From Panicum virgatum (taxonomy: Eukaryota; Streptophyta; Magnoliopsida; Poales; Poaceae), in NCBI RefSeq assembly GCF_016808335.1, contig NC_053150.1:31178238-31242237 (forward strand): a stretch of DNA of 64,000 bases, written 5' to 3'. The position numbers were made by a program, and so were the translations under genes. Shown here one piece after another: positions 34,429 through 45,235 of this stretch; the stretch's first letter is position 1; each line of letters opens with the position of its first letter. Below the pieces are notes generated by a model that was given only the letters and a program-made list of their open reading frames with translations, had not been told where the DNA came from and did not search any database.

Positions 34429-36942
34429 TTGTCTCACTTCTCCAGGAATCGGAAGGGCGAAGTTTTCAAGGACAAGGAGGTGGTCATTCTTTCAGATAAA
34501 GAAGAACAGGCCAAAGCAAACAATAATGTAAGTACTTCAGCGTCACCTTCTATTTTGGAGCCAGTTAGTCAATTACTGGTTGATGGTCAAGAAAAGATGC
34601 TTGCTACTGTCCAAAACATGATTGATAAATTGTTAGGAAAGCAACCCTTGGCCAATGTTAGTTGTGCTCCTGTATCTAGTGTTGCTGGTACTTTTCAAAA
34701 TCATGCTATGCCTCCTGAGTCATTGGCAACACCTGCACCACAGTATGGCCTGCCGATGAAATTTTTATGATGGTTAGAAACCTCCAGAGCAATACAATGT
34801 GAATAGAGTAGTCAGATCGGTTTCACAAACCGCTCCGACCAGTCATAGAGGACCGGTTCCAACCGGTCCGACCGGAATCCCAACCGGTCAGTCCGGTCCT
34901 GGTGGTCTAGTGGCATATCAATCATCTCCTGAACCAATTGCTAGTTTACCTCCTGTTTGGACTGATTTTAGCCGAACAAATAGATTTACTGATTATTGTG
35001 TTCCTCAATACGCCACTATGACATATAATCCATATACTATGCCTCCCCAAAGTTCGAGCTTTTCATACGGTGCGATGCCAAACAATGGTTATTTGCAGCA
35101 AACACCGTATACACAGCCGAATCATGCACCGCAAATGCTGAATAATTCTAGTGCTAATGTTCAAAGGCCAAATGACTCTTATTTTAATCAAATACTTGAG
35201 AAGCATAAAAAAGATTTGGCTATTATGTTTAAGGAATTTTTTGGCATAGAACTTAAGGACAAGACTCTTGTTTGTCAAAAACTTTATCCTGAGATTTTGA
35301 TTTCATACCATATCCTCAAAATTTTAAGGTGACTGAATTTATTAATTTCACTTGGGAGGATAGTAGGACTACATGGAAGCATGTTAGTCAGTTTAATGCA
35401 CAAATGGGGATTTATGGTAGTCTTGATCATTTGAAAATCATAATGTTCCCCTTATCATTATCTGGTACTGCTTTTTCATGGTTTTCGGCATTATCTCCTA
35501 ATTCTATCCAAACATGGTCTCAATTGGAGCGTAAATTTCATGATCACTTTCATAATGGTGATAATGAATTGAGGCTATGTCATTTAACATCGGTTAAGTA
35601 AAAGCATGATGAGTCTGTTGCAGAATATATTAGAAGATTTAGAGATACAAAAAACTTATGTTATAGCTTGGTTATTTCTGAAAAGGATCTTGCCGAATTA
35701 GTTCTTAATGGTTTGAGGTCTCATATTAAAGAAAAAATAGAAGGATATGAGTTTCTAACCGTTAATCAAGTGTTGCAGAGGGCTTTAGCTCAAGAAAGCC
35801 GAAGTAAAGATGCAAAGTTTAAACCTGATCGTCTTCATATGCATGTGCTACAAGGAGAATCTTCAGACAATGAGGCTAATGATGTATATGCTGCTGAATT
35901 CGTATGTTTGTCTAATGATAACCCCAGCACTTGTGCTTCTTTAAAGCCGATTCCTAAAAATCGGCATGATGAGGTTAAATTCACCTTTGATGTGACAAAG
36001 TGTGATATGATTTTTAATGAGTTGGCAAAGCTTGGAAAAATTAAGTTCTCTCACACTATTCAATCAATGAATGAATTGAAGCAGCGCACATATTATAAGT
36101 TCCATAATACTTTTTCTCATGCTACCAATGATTGTAATGTTCTTCATAGACAAATACAATCGGCCATAAATGAAGGACGATTGGTTGTTTCTGCGATGCA
36201 AATTGATCAAAATCTTTTTTCTGTTCATATAGTTGAGTTAACAAATCAAAAGGTGTTGATTCGGCCGCATCAAGCCAAATCGGCTAAGGGAAAAAATGTG
36301 ATCGTTGGTGAAGGGAGGCCTGAGAAAATGGTGCTGCAGAACAGGACCTCTCAAGTTGCAGCAAAGGTTTCAACGCTCGGGGGGGGGGGGGGGCAGGACA
36401 AGGAAAAGATGGCCGACAGCAAGTCGACCGGTCTGACTGGTTCAAATAGCGGTTTGACCAGTCTGACCAGTGCTAAGACCGGTCTGACCGATGCGCCCAG
36501 TAAATCTAGGAATTCCTATGGAGGTAAAGACAAGAAGAGGCCGAGCTTCGAAGAGCTATTGGCCAAATATGAGAAGGAGGGGATCGTCCAGAAGGAGCAA
36601 TCAAGCAAGGTTAAGGATACGAAGCCATCGTCGAAACATCACGAGCGATCAGGTCAAGGTAATTATTCATCATCTGATGGACCGATTGCTCCATGGTATT
36701 ACTGGTATCCTTATTACTATACACCCATGGATTATAGTAGGATGCATATGCAGTCATATTACATTCAATATCCTCCTATATATCCAAGTCATACTTCATC
36801 ACAAAGACCGATTGTTGCTAGCAATAATCTGGTTAAAAGAGATATCAATTGCAGCAAGGTGGATGAGAAAAGTGGGAAGCAAGATTCAAAGTATTTACAG
36901 CCGAAGTGGTGTCCTTCAGGCTTATCTCATACTCAAAAGTGA
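34429..36942 (+). pseudogene. Gag of the outermost Tat-like element, broken
   Basis: Gag would form the particle that packages element RNA. From left to right I see a Pro/Thr/Gly-rich region, a capsid-like Retrotrans_gag domain (about 35330-35760, with FTWEDSRTTWKHVSQF and GTAFSWFSALSP), and a knuckle-like YYKFHNTFSHATNDC in which the first Cys of a C-x2-H-x4-H-x4-C motif is Tyr. The tail is basic and rich in Ser/Gly/Lys and Tyr. The frame is broken by a stop near 34770, frame changes near 34790 and 35330, and an in-frame TAA at 35599-35601. No ATG clearly marks the start. Sequence after 36942 runs straight to the right LTR with no pol. Two ACCGGT-rich patches (34850-34905 and 36425-36495) lie in the coding frame. 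Confidence 0.75.
36379..36393 (+). repeat. Run of 15 G in gag
   Basis: A 15-base G homopolymer interrupts the Gly-rich part of the outer gag. It may be real slippage or an assembly artefact. Confidence 0.7.
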
Positions 36943-37205
36943 AGGCTGCAATGTTTGTGCAAAAAGAAAACAATGCAGCAACAAGAAGAGGTCGTGCCAA
37001 TGAAGCCAGTTATTACAAAGAAATTGTGGTAGCCGAAGCAAGTTGTTTCAACGTGGACTTGAATAGAGCAAGCCATGGCCGATAATTATTTATCGCCCTT
37101 AGCACAAATAAATGGTCGATGTATTGTTAATCATCGCCCTATGATAATTTTGGTCTAGCAGGTTATTTTTTGGCAAGCAAGCTTTACCAAAAAACAGGGA
37201 GCATA

Positions 37206-37742
37206 TGTTGACGACCAAAATTGGTCGTGACCGGTTTGACCGGTCTGACCAAGCGATCTGACCGGTCCGGTGCTGTGGCCTGTCCGGCAGGAGCCCGACC
37301 GGTCTGACCGGTGGGTCCGACCGGTTTGACCAGTCCAAGAGGAGTTCGAGTACAATTAGGATTTTTGTAAATCTAGATCTGTAAAAAGGATTCCTTGAGG
37401 GACAAGTCCATCCCACCCTAAAAATGTGAAGGATTACGGTCGATTGAGTCATCATCCAATCGATCAAAACATAATACAATTATTACTTTTTATTGTCTTT
37501 ACCGTTTTCTCCAAACCCTATCTTTTCCAACCTTCATATGTTGTTCTTCTTGCATCTCTGCGATGTTTGAAGGCGTTCTAGGTGACATGCCGACCCTAGA
37601 GCAACCCTGCACGCGCTTGCCCTGACGGGTCCCTCTCGAGCGAGCGTTCGTTGGTCGTCGCCGATCTTCACCGGCGACCGGTCGGACCGCCCTGCGTAGG
37701 AGAGCTGCATTGAGCTTCTCCTCGCACCGCGCGTTCGAACAC
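37206..37742 (+). repeat. Right LTR of outermost element, 5' piece
   Basis: Preceded by a short purine-rich stretch (AAAAAACAGGGAGCATA) fitting a polypurine tract. It ends in AACAC, the left TSD of the Athila-like element that splits it. The remaining 32 bases of this LTR lie at 48068-48099. Confidence 0.85.
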
Positions 37743-38010
37743 TGTTGGCGCTCCTTAAGTATCCATTTTATTATACAATTAGGAGTTGTTTTGGTAAATT
37801 CTTCGGGATGATTCATGTACTAACCCGCCACTTGGCACCCGAACTTGACCGTTTTCGATTTTGTCCTGGATTTTGGAGCATGTTGCATTTTGACAGGAAT
37901 TTGGACATTTTCGGAGATGTTTTGACGCATGGTTACAACTGGGCTAAGATGAGGAATAAAAGGAAGAATCAACACGCAAAAGATGGGACCGAAAGGAGCC
38001 AGAAAAGGCC

Positions 38011-38051
38011 CTAGGCCGGCCGGCCTGGAGTCCTTGGGCCGGCCGGCCTAG
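38011..38051 (+). promoter_or_regulatory. Paired GGCC boxes forming a hairpin in the LTR promoter
   Basis: CTAGGCCGGCCGGCC (38011-38025) and GGCCGGCCGGCCTAG (38037-38051) are perfect inverted 15-bp arms around an 11-base loop, and each box is itself a palindrome. The cores start 23 bp apart. The TATA box lies about 100 bp downstream. Confidence 0.8.
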
Positions 38052-38146
38052 CCCTTTTCGGAGCCCAATCGGTCTCGGTTTTCTTCGGCACGAAGTATGC
38101 GTCAACCCTAATCTATGTTTTACCAAAACCACCGACCATATCTGCC

Positions 38147-38153
38147 TATAAAT
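38147..38153 (+). promoter_or_regulatory. TATA box in the LTR
   Basis: TGCCTATAAATACCCC, the best core promoter in the LTR. Its duplicate is in the right LTR at about 47246. Confidence 0.6.
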
Positions 38154-38971
38154 ACCCCGAAGCCGCCGTCAAAAAAGAGAGATCGGAGGAGGACCGCAGA
38201 AAAGATCGCAGAGATCGCAGAGAAGAGCATCCAGAGATACATTCGAGTTAGACACAAGAGAAAGGCGACACCGGAGGCCTCATCATCCCTCGGCGCCGCT
38301 GCAAGTTGGAGGACAGCAAGGGATCCATCCCTTGCCGGAGATTTCGTCACCATGATCGACTACGCTTCGCTTAGCTTCATGGGGTAAAGTCCTTGTTTGT
38401 TCATGGGGTTGTAAGGAGATCTTGAGTTGTAATTGCCGAATCCTTTATGAGATTGATCTATGACGATTCTTGTCGATGATGCTTTGATGCCTAATAGTTT
38501 GCGACTTGGCTTTGAGTTTGCTTTGCTCTTGCATGGTTTACTTAGATTACATCAACTATCGTGTTCTTGTTGATTCGTTACCGATTATCCTCGTGTAGTG
38601 ACAGTATGCGGGAGGGAAAGGTTTTGATCTTGGAACACACCTTTGGTAGATTAGATCTATTCTTCGTTGCTTGGCGATTACATCTCTAGTGATCCTAGAC
38701 CCTATGGACAAATGCTCTTCATATCTTGTGCACACATCTATCATTGCTCACTAGTCTAGATTAGATTAGATTGGTTAGATTAGATCTATTTCACACTCAA
38801 TCATTCAATATAGATCTTTTACTAACATCATTAGTGCTTAGTTAAGCATAGTAATACACTTGTTCCGTGGATTGATAAACCTTGGGGGAATACTCTAAGG
38901 GAAAAGCTATACACGATCCGTGCGCTTGCGGTACGTAAATTGGCGCTTTAAGAAGCGTCAACAAGCTTTTC

Positions 38972-38989
38972 TGGCGCCGTTGCCGGGGA
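38972..38989 (+). promoter_or_regulatory. Primer binding site, tRNA-Asp
   Basis: TGGCGCCGTTGCCGGGGA, a perfect complement to the 3' end of plant tRNA-Asp, 8 bp after the LTR. Typical of Athila elements. Confidence 0.9.
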
Positions 38990-39096
38990 ACAAGCGATTT
39001 TGCTATGTTTAACTTTATATTAATTTTGTTGGTCACTAACACCTAACCTTTTCCCTAGAAAATTTTTGTTTTCTTGTTTTTGTTTTGATTGTCTAG

Positions 39097-40292
39097 ATGG
39101 GCCATCTCATTCAACACATGGAGGAAGGAGAAAAATCATTAAGGGATTATGCAAGCCCGCGATCGGAGGACTTCGACATGCAAAAATCAGATTCGGTGTT
39201 GCGAGCCACCGAGTACGAGATCAAGCCTCAAATCATCAAGATGGCGGCGGCAAACTCCTTTAGAGGAGATGAGACGGACAACCCATATAGACATATCAAG
39301 TGGTTCACAATGCTATGCAACACGGTACAACAAGACGGAGTTCCGCTAGCTTGGTTTAGATGGAACCTTTTCCCATACTCACTTGCGGAAGAAGCCGAGA
39401 AGATGGTTTGCACTTGCATCCTTCGAGGTAAAAGGAAATTGGGATGACTTGATGAAGAAATTTTGCGAGCGGTTCTTTCCGTTAAGCAAGGTTCAACATA
39501 TTCGGAAGCAAGTGATCAACTTCGCGCAAGGAGAAGAAGAAGGGATAGATCAAGCATGGGATAGATTCAATGGATTGATTGAATAAGGACCGAAGCTCGG
39601 ATTTTCCGGTGAAGTACTCTTGCATACCTTTTACTTTTCCCTAACCCCCCGAGTGCATGCAATTTGTTCAAATGTGTGCAGGAGGAGATCTCATGGAGAA
39701 AACACTCACGGAAGCCGCCCAACTCCTACAAAAAATCAGCAAGTGTGCGGCCATGCGAAGAGATTGGGAAAAACGATGTTCGGCAAGCTCCGAGGAAGAA
39801 TCTCAAGTGCGGGTGCTTGCTGGAATTTTCAGAAAAGAGGCATCGGAAGTGAGGGAAGAACAACCGAAGCATGGGAAAGTCATAGAGATAAATCACGATG
39901 AAGAAGCATCGATCCGGAGTGCAACGAAAGAAGACCCGGAAAAGAAAGGAAGAACCATGGGCACCGCTAAATCGCTAAAGGAATTCGAGCAAATGGATTG
40001 GATACCAATTGACTTCGGAAGATTGTTCGACAAAGCAAGACCGCATCCAAATCAGCGAGGAATGGCGAAGGTGATAGCTGAAGACTTCCCGCCGGATAAT
40101 CACACGGGATACACATTTGGCAAGGAATCAGCCGGTGATATTATTCGGAAACTTTTTGAAGAAAAAGAGGAAGAGATTGACTTGGACGAAGTGCTGGAGA
40201 TCAAAAGGACCCTAGGAGTGAACTCAGAATCATCACCCTACGCGCACATAGCCCAAGTATACTGCGATTGGAAGCGATCAAGGCAAAGGTAA
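39097..40292 (+). pseudogene. Gag of the plus-strand Athila-like element
   Basis: Starts at ATG 39097. The capsid-like Retrotrans_gag domain covers AAANSFRGDETDNPYRHIKWF, PLAWFRWNLFPYSLAEEAEKM and GNWDDLMKKFCERFFPLSKV. The frame changes at about 39385, a stop follows at about 39585, and it shifts again before 39657, where FVQMCAGGDLMEKTLTEAAQ continues the family pattern. The C-terminal part is acidic and Lys-rich and reaches a stop after 40292. I see no CCHC knuckle, unlike the minus-strand relative, so this part may have been lost. Several independent lesions make this copy unable to give full Gag. Confidence 0.78.
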
Positions 40293-42922
40293 TCCATCAC
40301 CCACGCCTCGTGTTGATTGCATGATAGAAGGAATAGAATGTTGCAATGTTCTATGTGACGTTGGCGCCCATGTTAAGTGTGATGAGTTCCAAAGTTTATG
40401 TTGAGCTTTTTAACGAAACATCAAACCTAGATGCCACAATCATTAAATTGATCATGGGAGATGGTAGATTAATCAAACCGCTAGGAGTGCTTAGAAATCT
40501 AAATGTTGCTATAGCGGGTAAAAAAATCCCTACCGATTTTTTTGTGATTAATGCTAGTAATGATGAGCATGAAGGCATAATCCTTGGAAAACCCTTTCTC
40601 AAATTAGTAAATGCTGTTCTAGATGTTGGAAAAGGGATTGTCACTTTTGATCTAGATGGAGAGAAGCGCTCATTCGAATTTCATTCAAAACCGTCTTTTG
40701 CTTCACCTCTACCTCTTGATAACGAAGAGGTAGAGAGCATTCGTTCCATCGATTCTTTCAGGGATCCTCTCCAACGCGCTTTGGAAAATGGAGACGCTCA
40801 AGATGATCAAGATGGAGAACTAGCGGAAACAATGGAAGAATTGAAGCCGCAACACGGGAATTTGCAGGAAGAAAAATTTGAAGACATTGGAGTATTAGAT
40901 CAAGAAGAGGACGGTGCGCCCGATGTTCAGATGAAGCCACTTCCTAAGGGATTGCAATATGAATTTTTGGGAGATGGCAAGACTTTTCTGGTGATTATTA
41001 GCGACGAATTGAGCCCGGAAGAGACAGAGAAGTTGCTGAATTTATTGAAGAAGCACAAGAAGGTGATCGGCTACTCGATTAACGACTTGAAAGGTATTAG
41101 CCCCGCTTTTTGCACACATCATATACAGCTCGAGGAGCAATACAAGCCGGTCGTAGAGCATCAAAGAAGGTTGAGCCATGCGATGCGTGATGTGGTGAAG
41201 AAGGAGGTTATCAAATTGTTGAATGCCGAAATAATATACCCCGTGCCTCATAGTGAATGGGTAAGCCCCGTTCATTGCGTTCCAAAGAAAGGAGGACTCA
41301 CGGTTGTGAAAAATGATAAGGAACAATTGATACCACAAAGAACCATCACGGGATGGAGGATGTGCATCGATTACAGAAAATTGAATAAGGCAACGAGGAA
41401 GGATCATTTTCCACTACCATTCATTGACGAGATGCTAGAAAGGTTGGCAAAGCATTCACACTTTTGTTACCTTGATGGATATTCGGGATTCTTCCAAATA
41501 CCTATTCATCCGAATGATCAACATAAGACCACATTTACTTGCCCGTATGGAACCTTTGCGTATCGGAGGATGCCTTTTGGGTTGTGCAATGCGCCCGCTT
41601 CTTTTCAAAGGTGCATGATGGTTATATTTTCAGATTTCATAGAAGAGATTATGGAGGTATTCATGGATGATTTCTCGGTGCATGGTACTAGCTTTGATAA
41701 TTGCTTGGCAAATTTGGAGAAAGTTCTTAAAAGATGTGGAGAGGTTGATCTTGTGCTTAATTGGGAGAAGTGTCATTTCATGGTGAAAGAAGGAATTGTT
41801 CTCGGTCATGTTATCTCCGAGAGAGGGATAGAGGTGGACAGAGCAAAGATAGAAACTGTTGAGAAGTTGCCACCACCTACGGACATCAAGTCTTTGAGGA
41901 GCTTTCTCGGTCATGCCGGATTCTATAGGAGGTTCATAAAGGATTTTTCGAAAATCACCAAGCCATTGACACAACTTCTCCAAAAAGATGTGGAATACAT
42001 CTTCGATAGTGACTGTCTTCACGCATTTCGAACACTCAAGCAATCCCTCATAAGTGCTCCTATCATGCAACCTCCGGATTGGAATCTACCTTTTGAAGTC
42101 ATGTGTGATGCAAGCGACTACGCCGTAGGAGCCGTTCTTGGACAAAGGAAAGAGGGGAAGGTAAATGCTATCTACTACGCAAGCAAGACTCTCAATGAAG
42201 CCCAAGTTAATTATGCAACAACGGAGAAAGAATTGCTTGCCGTGGTGTTCGCCTTCGAAAAATTCAGATCATACATAGTAAACTCTAAGGTGATAGTGTA
42301 TACCGACCATGCAGCAATCAAGTATCTCTTGTCCAAGAAAGATGCTAAACCACGCTTGATTCGATGGATCCTATTGCTACAAGAATTTGATGTGGAGATA
42401 AGGGACAAGAAAGGGGCAGAAAATGTTGTGGCCGACCACCTATCAAGGATGAACCATGGAGATGATGGAAAAGAACCTATCGAGGATCAAATGAGAGATG
42501 ATCAGCTATATAGAATTCTCGACAAAGATAGTTGGATGAATGAAATAATAAGGGCAATAAAAGGGATGCCCTTGGATCACTTGGACAAGAACGCAAAGAG
42601 AAGAGTGATCACGGAAAGAAGAAAATACTATTGGGATCCACCATACTTATATAGATATGGAGAAGATGGAGTCCTAAGAAGATGCATACCGAGAGAGGAA
42701 CATGAAGAAGTTCTAAGAAAGTGTCACTCGTCGGGATATGGAGGACATTATGGGCACTTTAGAACTCAAGCTAAGGTATGGGCTAGTGGATTCTATTGGC
42801 CCGAGATGCATGAAGACTGCGAAAAGATTCGTTTCGACTTGTCCGGACTGCCAAAGGATGGGGAATATCTCGCAAAGGAATGCCATGCCATTGAACTACA
42901 ATTTACAAATAGATCTATTTGA
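40293..42922 (+). pseudogene. Pol: protease, reverse transcriptase, RNase H, integrase start
   Basis: Protease: the active-site segment [10 protein letters not shown] lies in one frame and the rest ([35 protein letters not shown]) in another; one extra base near 40373 separates them. RT runs from [22 protein letters not shown] through [20 protein letters not shown] and [12 protein letters not shown] to the catalytic FMDDFSVHG, all intact. RNase H shows [37 protein letters not shown] and [12 protein letters not shown]. The integrase HHCC region starts at [13 protein letters not shown] and is cut by a frame change near 42820. This is the only RT/RNase H coding sequence in the window; the 40346-42922 frame is continuous for 858 codons. 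Confidence 0.9.
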
Positions 42923-43862
42923 TGTCTGGGGAATCGATTTCATGGGACCATTTGTGAACTCACATGGATTTGAGCATATATTGGTGATGGTGGACTATGT
43001 TTCGAAATGGGTTGAAGCTATGCCATGTCGGAAGGCATCAACGGAGGAGTCCATACACATGATTAAATCGGTAATCTTCCCTCGATATGGCGTACCGAGA
43101 ATCTTGATAAGCGATGGAGGAACACACTTCACGGGCAAAGACTTTGGTAAATGCTTGAAAAAATTGGGAATTGAACATAGAGTGTCCACGGCTTATCACC
43201 CCCAAACAAACGGACAAGCGGAAACTTCAAACAAGCAATTGAAGGACATTTTAAAGAAGACCATGGTAAAAGGAGGAAAAGATTGGTCGAAGAGACTAGA
43301 TGATGCACTATGGGCATATCGTACGGCACATAAAACCCCGATTGGTATGACTCCTTATCAATTTGTTTATGGAAAAACATGCCACTTGCCGGTTGAGCTA
43401 GAACATAAGGCGTATTGGGCAATGAAGGAAATGAACTTTGATGCGGAAGCCGCTGGAATTGAAAGGAGAATCCAAATAAGCGAATTGGAGGAGTTAAGAT
43501 TGAAAGCGTACAATAGTGCATCAATTTACAAAGAAAGGATGAAGAGATGGTATGACAAACGATTACAAAACAAGGAATTCAAAGAAGGAGACAAGGTCCT
43601 ACTCTACAATTCAAGATTCAAACTCTTTGGCAAAGGAAAATTGCAAAGCAAATGGGATGGACCGTACGTCGTACACTCAATTTCACCCACGGGAGCGGTG
43701 ACAATCATGGATGCGAAAGGTGACCAATATGTGGCTGAACGGACAGCGACTAAAGGTATTCTTGGAGCCCGACGTCGTGCCCCTTCATTACATCGACATA
43801 TACACCATGGAGGAGGAACCGGAACTTCAAGCCTAACGACGTTAAGCAAGGTAAGTTTGTAA
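42738..43862 (+). pseudogene. Integrase of the plus-strand Athila-like element
   Basis: Continues pol in another frame. [14 protein letters not shown] completes the zinc-binding part. The catalytic core has the D,D,E signature: [11 protein letters not shown], then [12 protein letters not shown], then [21 protein letters not shown]-terminal [17 protein letters not shown] segment and a GPY-like [11 protein letters not shown] follow. The frame changes again near 43730, after which another frame continues to a stop at about 43835. Family length and motif order are normal; only the frame breaks are abnormal. Confidence 0.88.
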
Positions 43863-43994
43863 ATATTCTCTTTTAGATTTTATTTTCATAGTTTTATTAT
43901 TATTTTGGACGAACTTCAAGTAAAACATAGACTCATAATTTGTTGGAGGGCACCTCGGAAAAAGTTGGAGTCCAGGGGGCTGAAAAACCCCCTG

Positions 43995-44029
43995 GGCCGG
44001 CCGGCCCAACACCCCTAGGCCGGCCGGCC
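43995..44029 (+). promoter_or_regulatory. Internal GGCC box pair before the extra ORF
   Basis: Perfect 12-base GGCCGGCCGGCC cores at 43995-44006 and 44018-44029, 23 bp start to start as in the LTR. An AATCGGTCTC word follows, also found after the LTR boxes, and CATAAATAG (44163) lies about 135 bp downstream, before the ATG at 44240. Confidence 0.65.
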
Positions 44030-44239
44030 TTAGCCTCCTCGTGTGCGAATCGGTCTCAATTTTTGGTAGGTGCGAGATAAGGAAATTTCAAACCTGTGCC
44101 TTATAGATTTCGCATGCCAAAACCGAAGAGATTTTGGACTTTTCGTCCAAGTCTTTTCGGGACATAAATAGAGGGGCAGGGTAGATCTATTTTCTCATAC
44201 TTTTCAATCTACACCACCACCTCGAGAGAGACGTCGACA

Positions 44240-45040
44240 ATGGCCGGTTCAGCGAGCGCAAGAGCCATGATTGCAGCAATGGAGATCGAGGAGAGGGGTT
44301 GGACGCCTGACACCCCCACGCCAAAGACGCCTAGCCCCATCTCAGCAACCGGTGCGCAGCCCCTCCTTGTTGAAGCAAAGCGATGTGAAGCGAAGGCCCC
44401 TCCGAAGAAATTCAATACCCAAGCACGGATGAGCGTCGGAGGGAAGGGCCGTCAATGGTACAACGAGAGGCTAGCTCAAGCCCAAAGGGTGGTCGTCGTC
44501 ATCAGCAGCGACGAAGACGAAGGCGAGAAGTGACAAGACAAAAAGCCACCCGCACCTAGGCGTTCCTTGCGCCTCCTCGGAGTCAAAAGAAAGAACTACA
44601 TCGAGCACACCCCGGAGCCGAAGGATTATGCGGGGGACAACGATTGGGAGAGCATCATGAGCCCTGGTTCATGGGGTGCCACCGGTCGTGACTACGATGA
44701 TGATTGGCCGGGGTGGGCCGAAGAGGAGAGAAAAGAGGAAGATGACCTCTCCGGAGGTGATAGCGGCAAGAAGAAGAAGGACGACGACGAACCCAAAGAT
44801 GACAGCGCCAACAGCGGCGGGCATCACTTCGGGTGCTGTTTCAAGTGCCGCAATGAAATCGCGGATCTCCGCGCCACCATCGATAGGTGTCACGATCAAA
44901 CCGTGGCAATGGATCAAAGGATGGACGACATCGAGAGCAAGGAGGAGGGCGTCCAAGATGCAATTGCCTGAGGTGCCGTTGAGAACGCCGACGAGCGTCA
45001 CACCCGTCTTTTATATCATTGCGACGAGGACGCCGCATAA
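44240..45040 (+). pseudogene. Extra 3' ORF of the plus-strand Athila-like element
   Basis: A 267-codon frame from ATG 44240 to TAA 45038-45040, interrupted by two in-frame TGAs (44531-44533 and 44969-44971) but with no frameshift. The product would have an Ala/Thr/Pro-rich head, a basic KKFNTQARMSVGGKGRQW segment, an acidic DDWPGWAEEERKEEDD region, CCFKCRNEIADLRATIDRCHD with three closely spaced cysteines, and a helical end. It has no membrane segment and no family I recognise. It occupies the place where Athila elements may carry an env-like ORF. The polypurine-like CATGGGGGGAGG starts 7 bases after the stop. Confidence 0.6.
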
Positions 45041-45046
45041 TCTAAG

Positions 45047-45057
45047 CATGGGGGGAG
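45047..45057 (+). promoter_or_regulatory. First polypurine-tract-like motif
   Basis: CTAAGCATGGGGGGAGG just after the last ORF, nearly the same as the terminal tract at 46826-46841 (GCTAAGCATGGGGGGAATG). Confidence 0.55.
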
Positions 45058-45129
45058 GTGTGACGACTCCTAGATTGAATTTTGGTCTTTGTTTACTCGA
45101 AAGTTCGTCGTGTGAGTGTGCTTTAATTC

Positions 45130-45235
45130 CGCATGTGTGAGTCATAGTTTAGCATTGTGTGCTTTATTTTCCGCATGTGTGAGAGTCATAGTTTAGCATT
45201 GTGTGCTTTATTTTTCGCATGTGTGAGAGTGAGTC
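45130..45235 (+). repeat. Short tandem repeat, about 44-bp unit
   Basis: About 2.4 copies of a unit reading GCATGTGTGAG...CATAGTTTAGCATTGTG...CTTTATTTT, directly downstream of the first polypurine-like motif. Confidence 0.8.

Larger units (their letters stand above)
37743..38963 (+). repeat. Left LTR of the plus-strand Athila-like element
   Basis: TGTTGGCGCTCC...GCGTCAACA. It contains a GGCC hairpin (38011-38051) and TATAAAT at 38147-38153. Near the 3' end is CGCTT-TAAG-AAGCG, a short hairpin. Confidence 0.95.

Noticed and set aside
36491..37003. 170-codon frame overlapping the outer gag
   Set aside because: Out of frame with the gag blocks and without any family pattern.
44531..44533. Selenocysteine or programmed readthrough at TGA
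   Set aside because: Land plants lack selenocysteine machinery, and C-to-T decay is simpler; I see no stimulating structure that I could defend.
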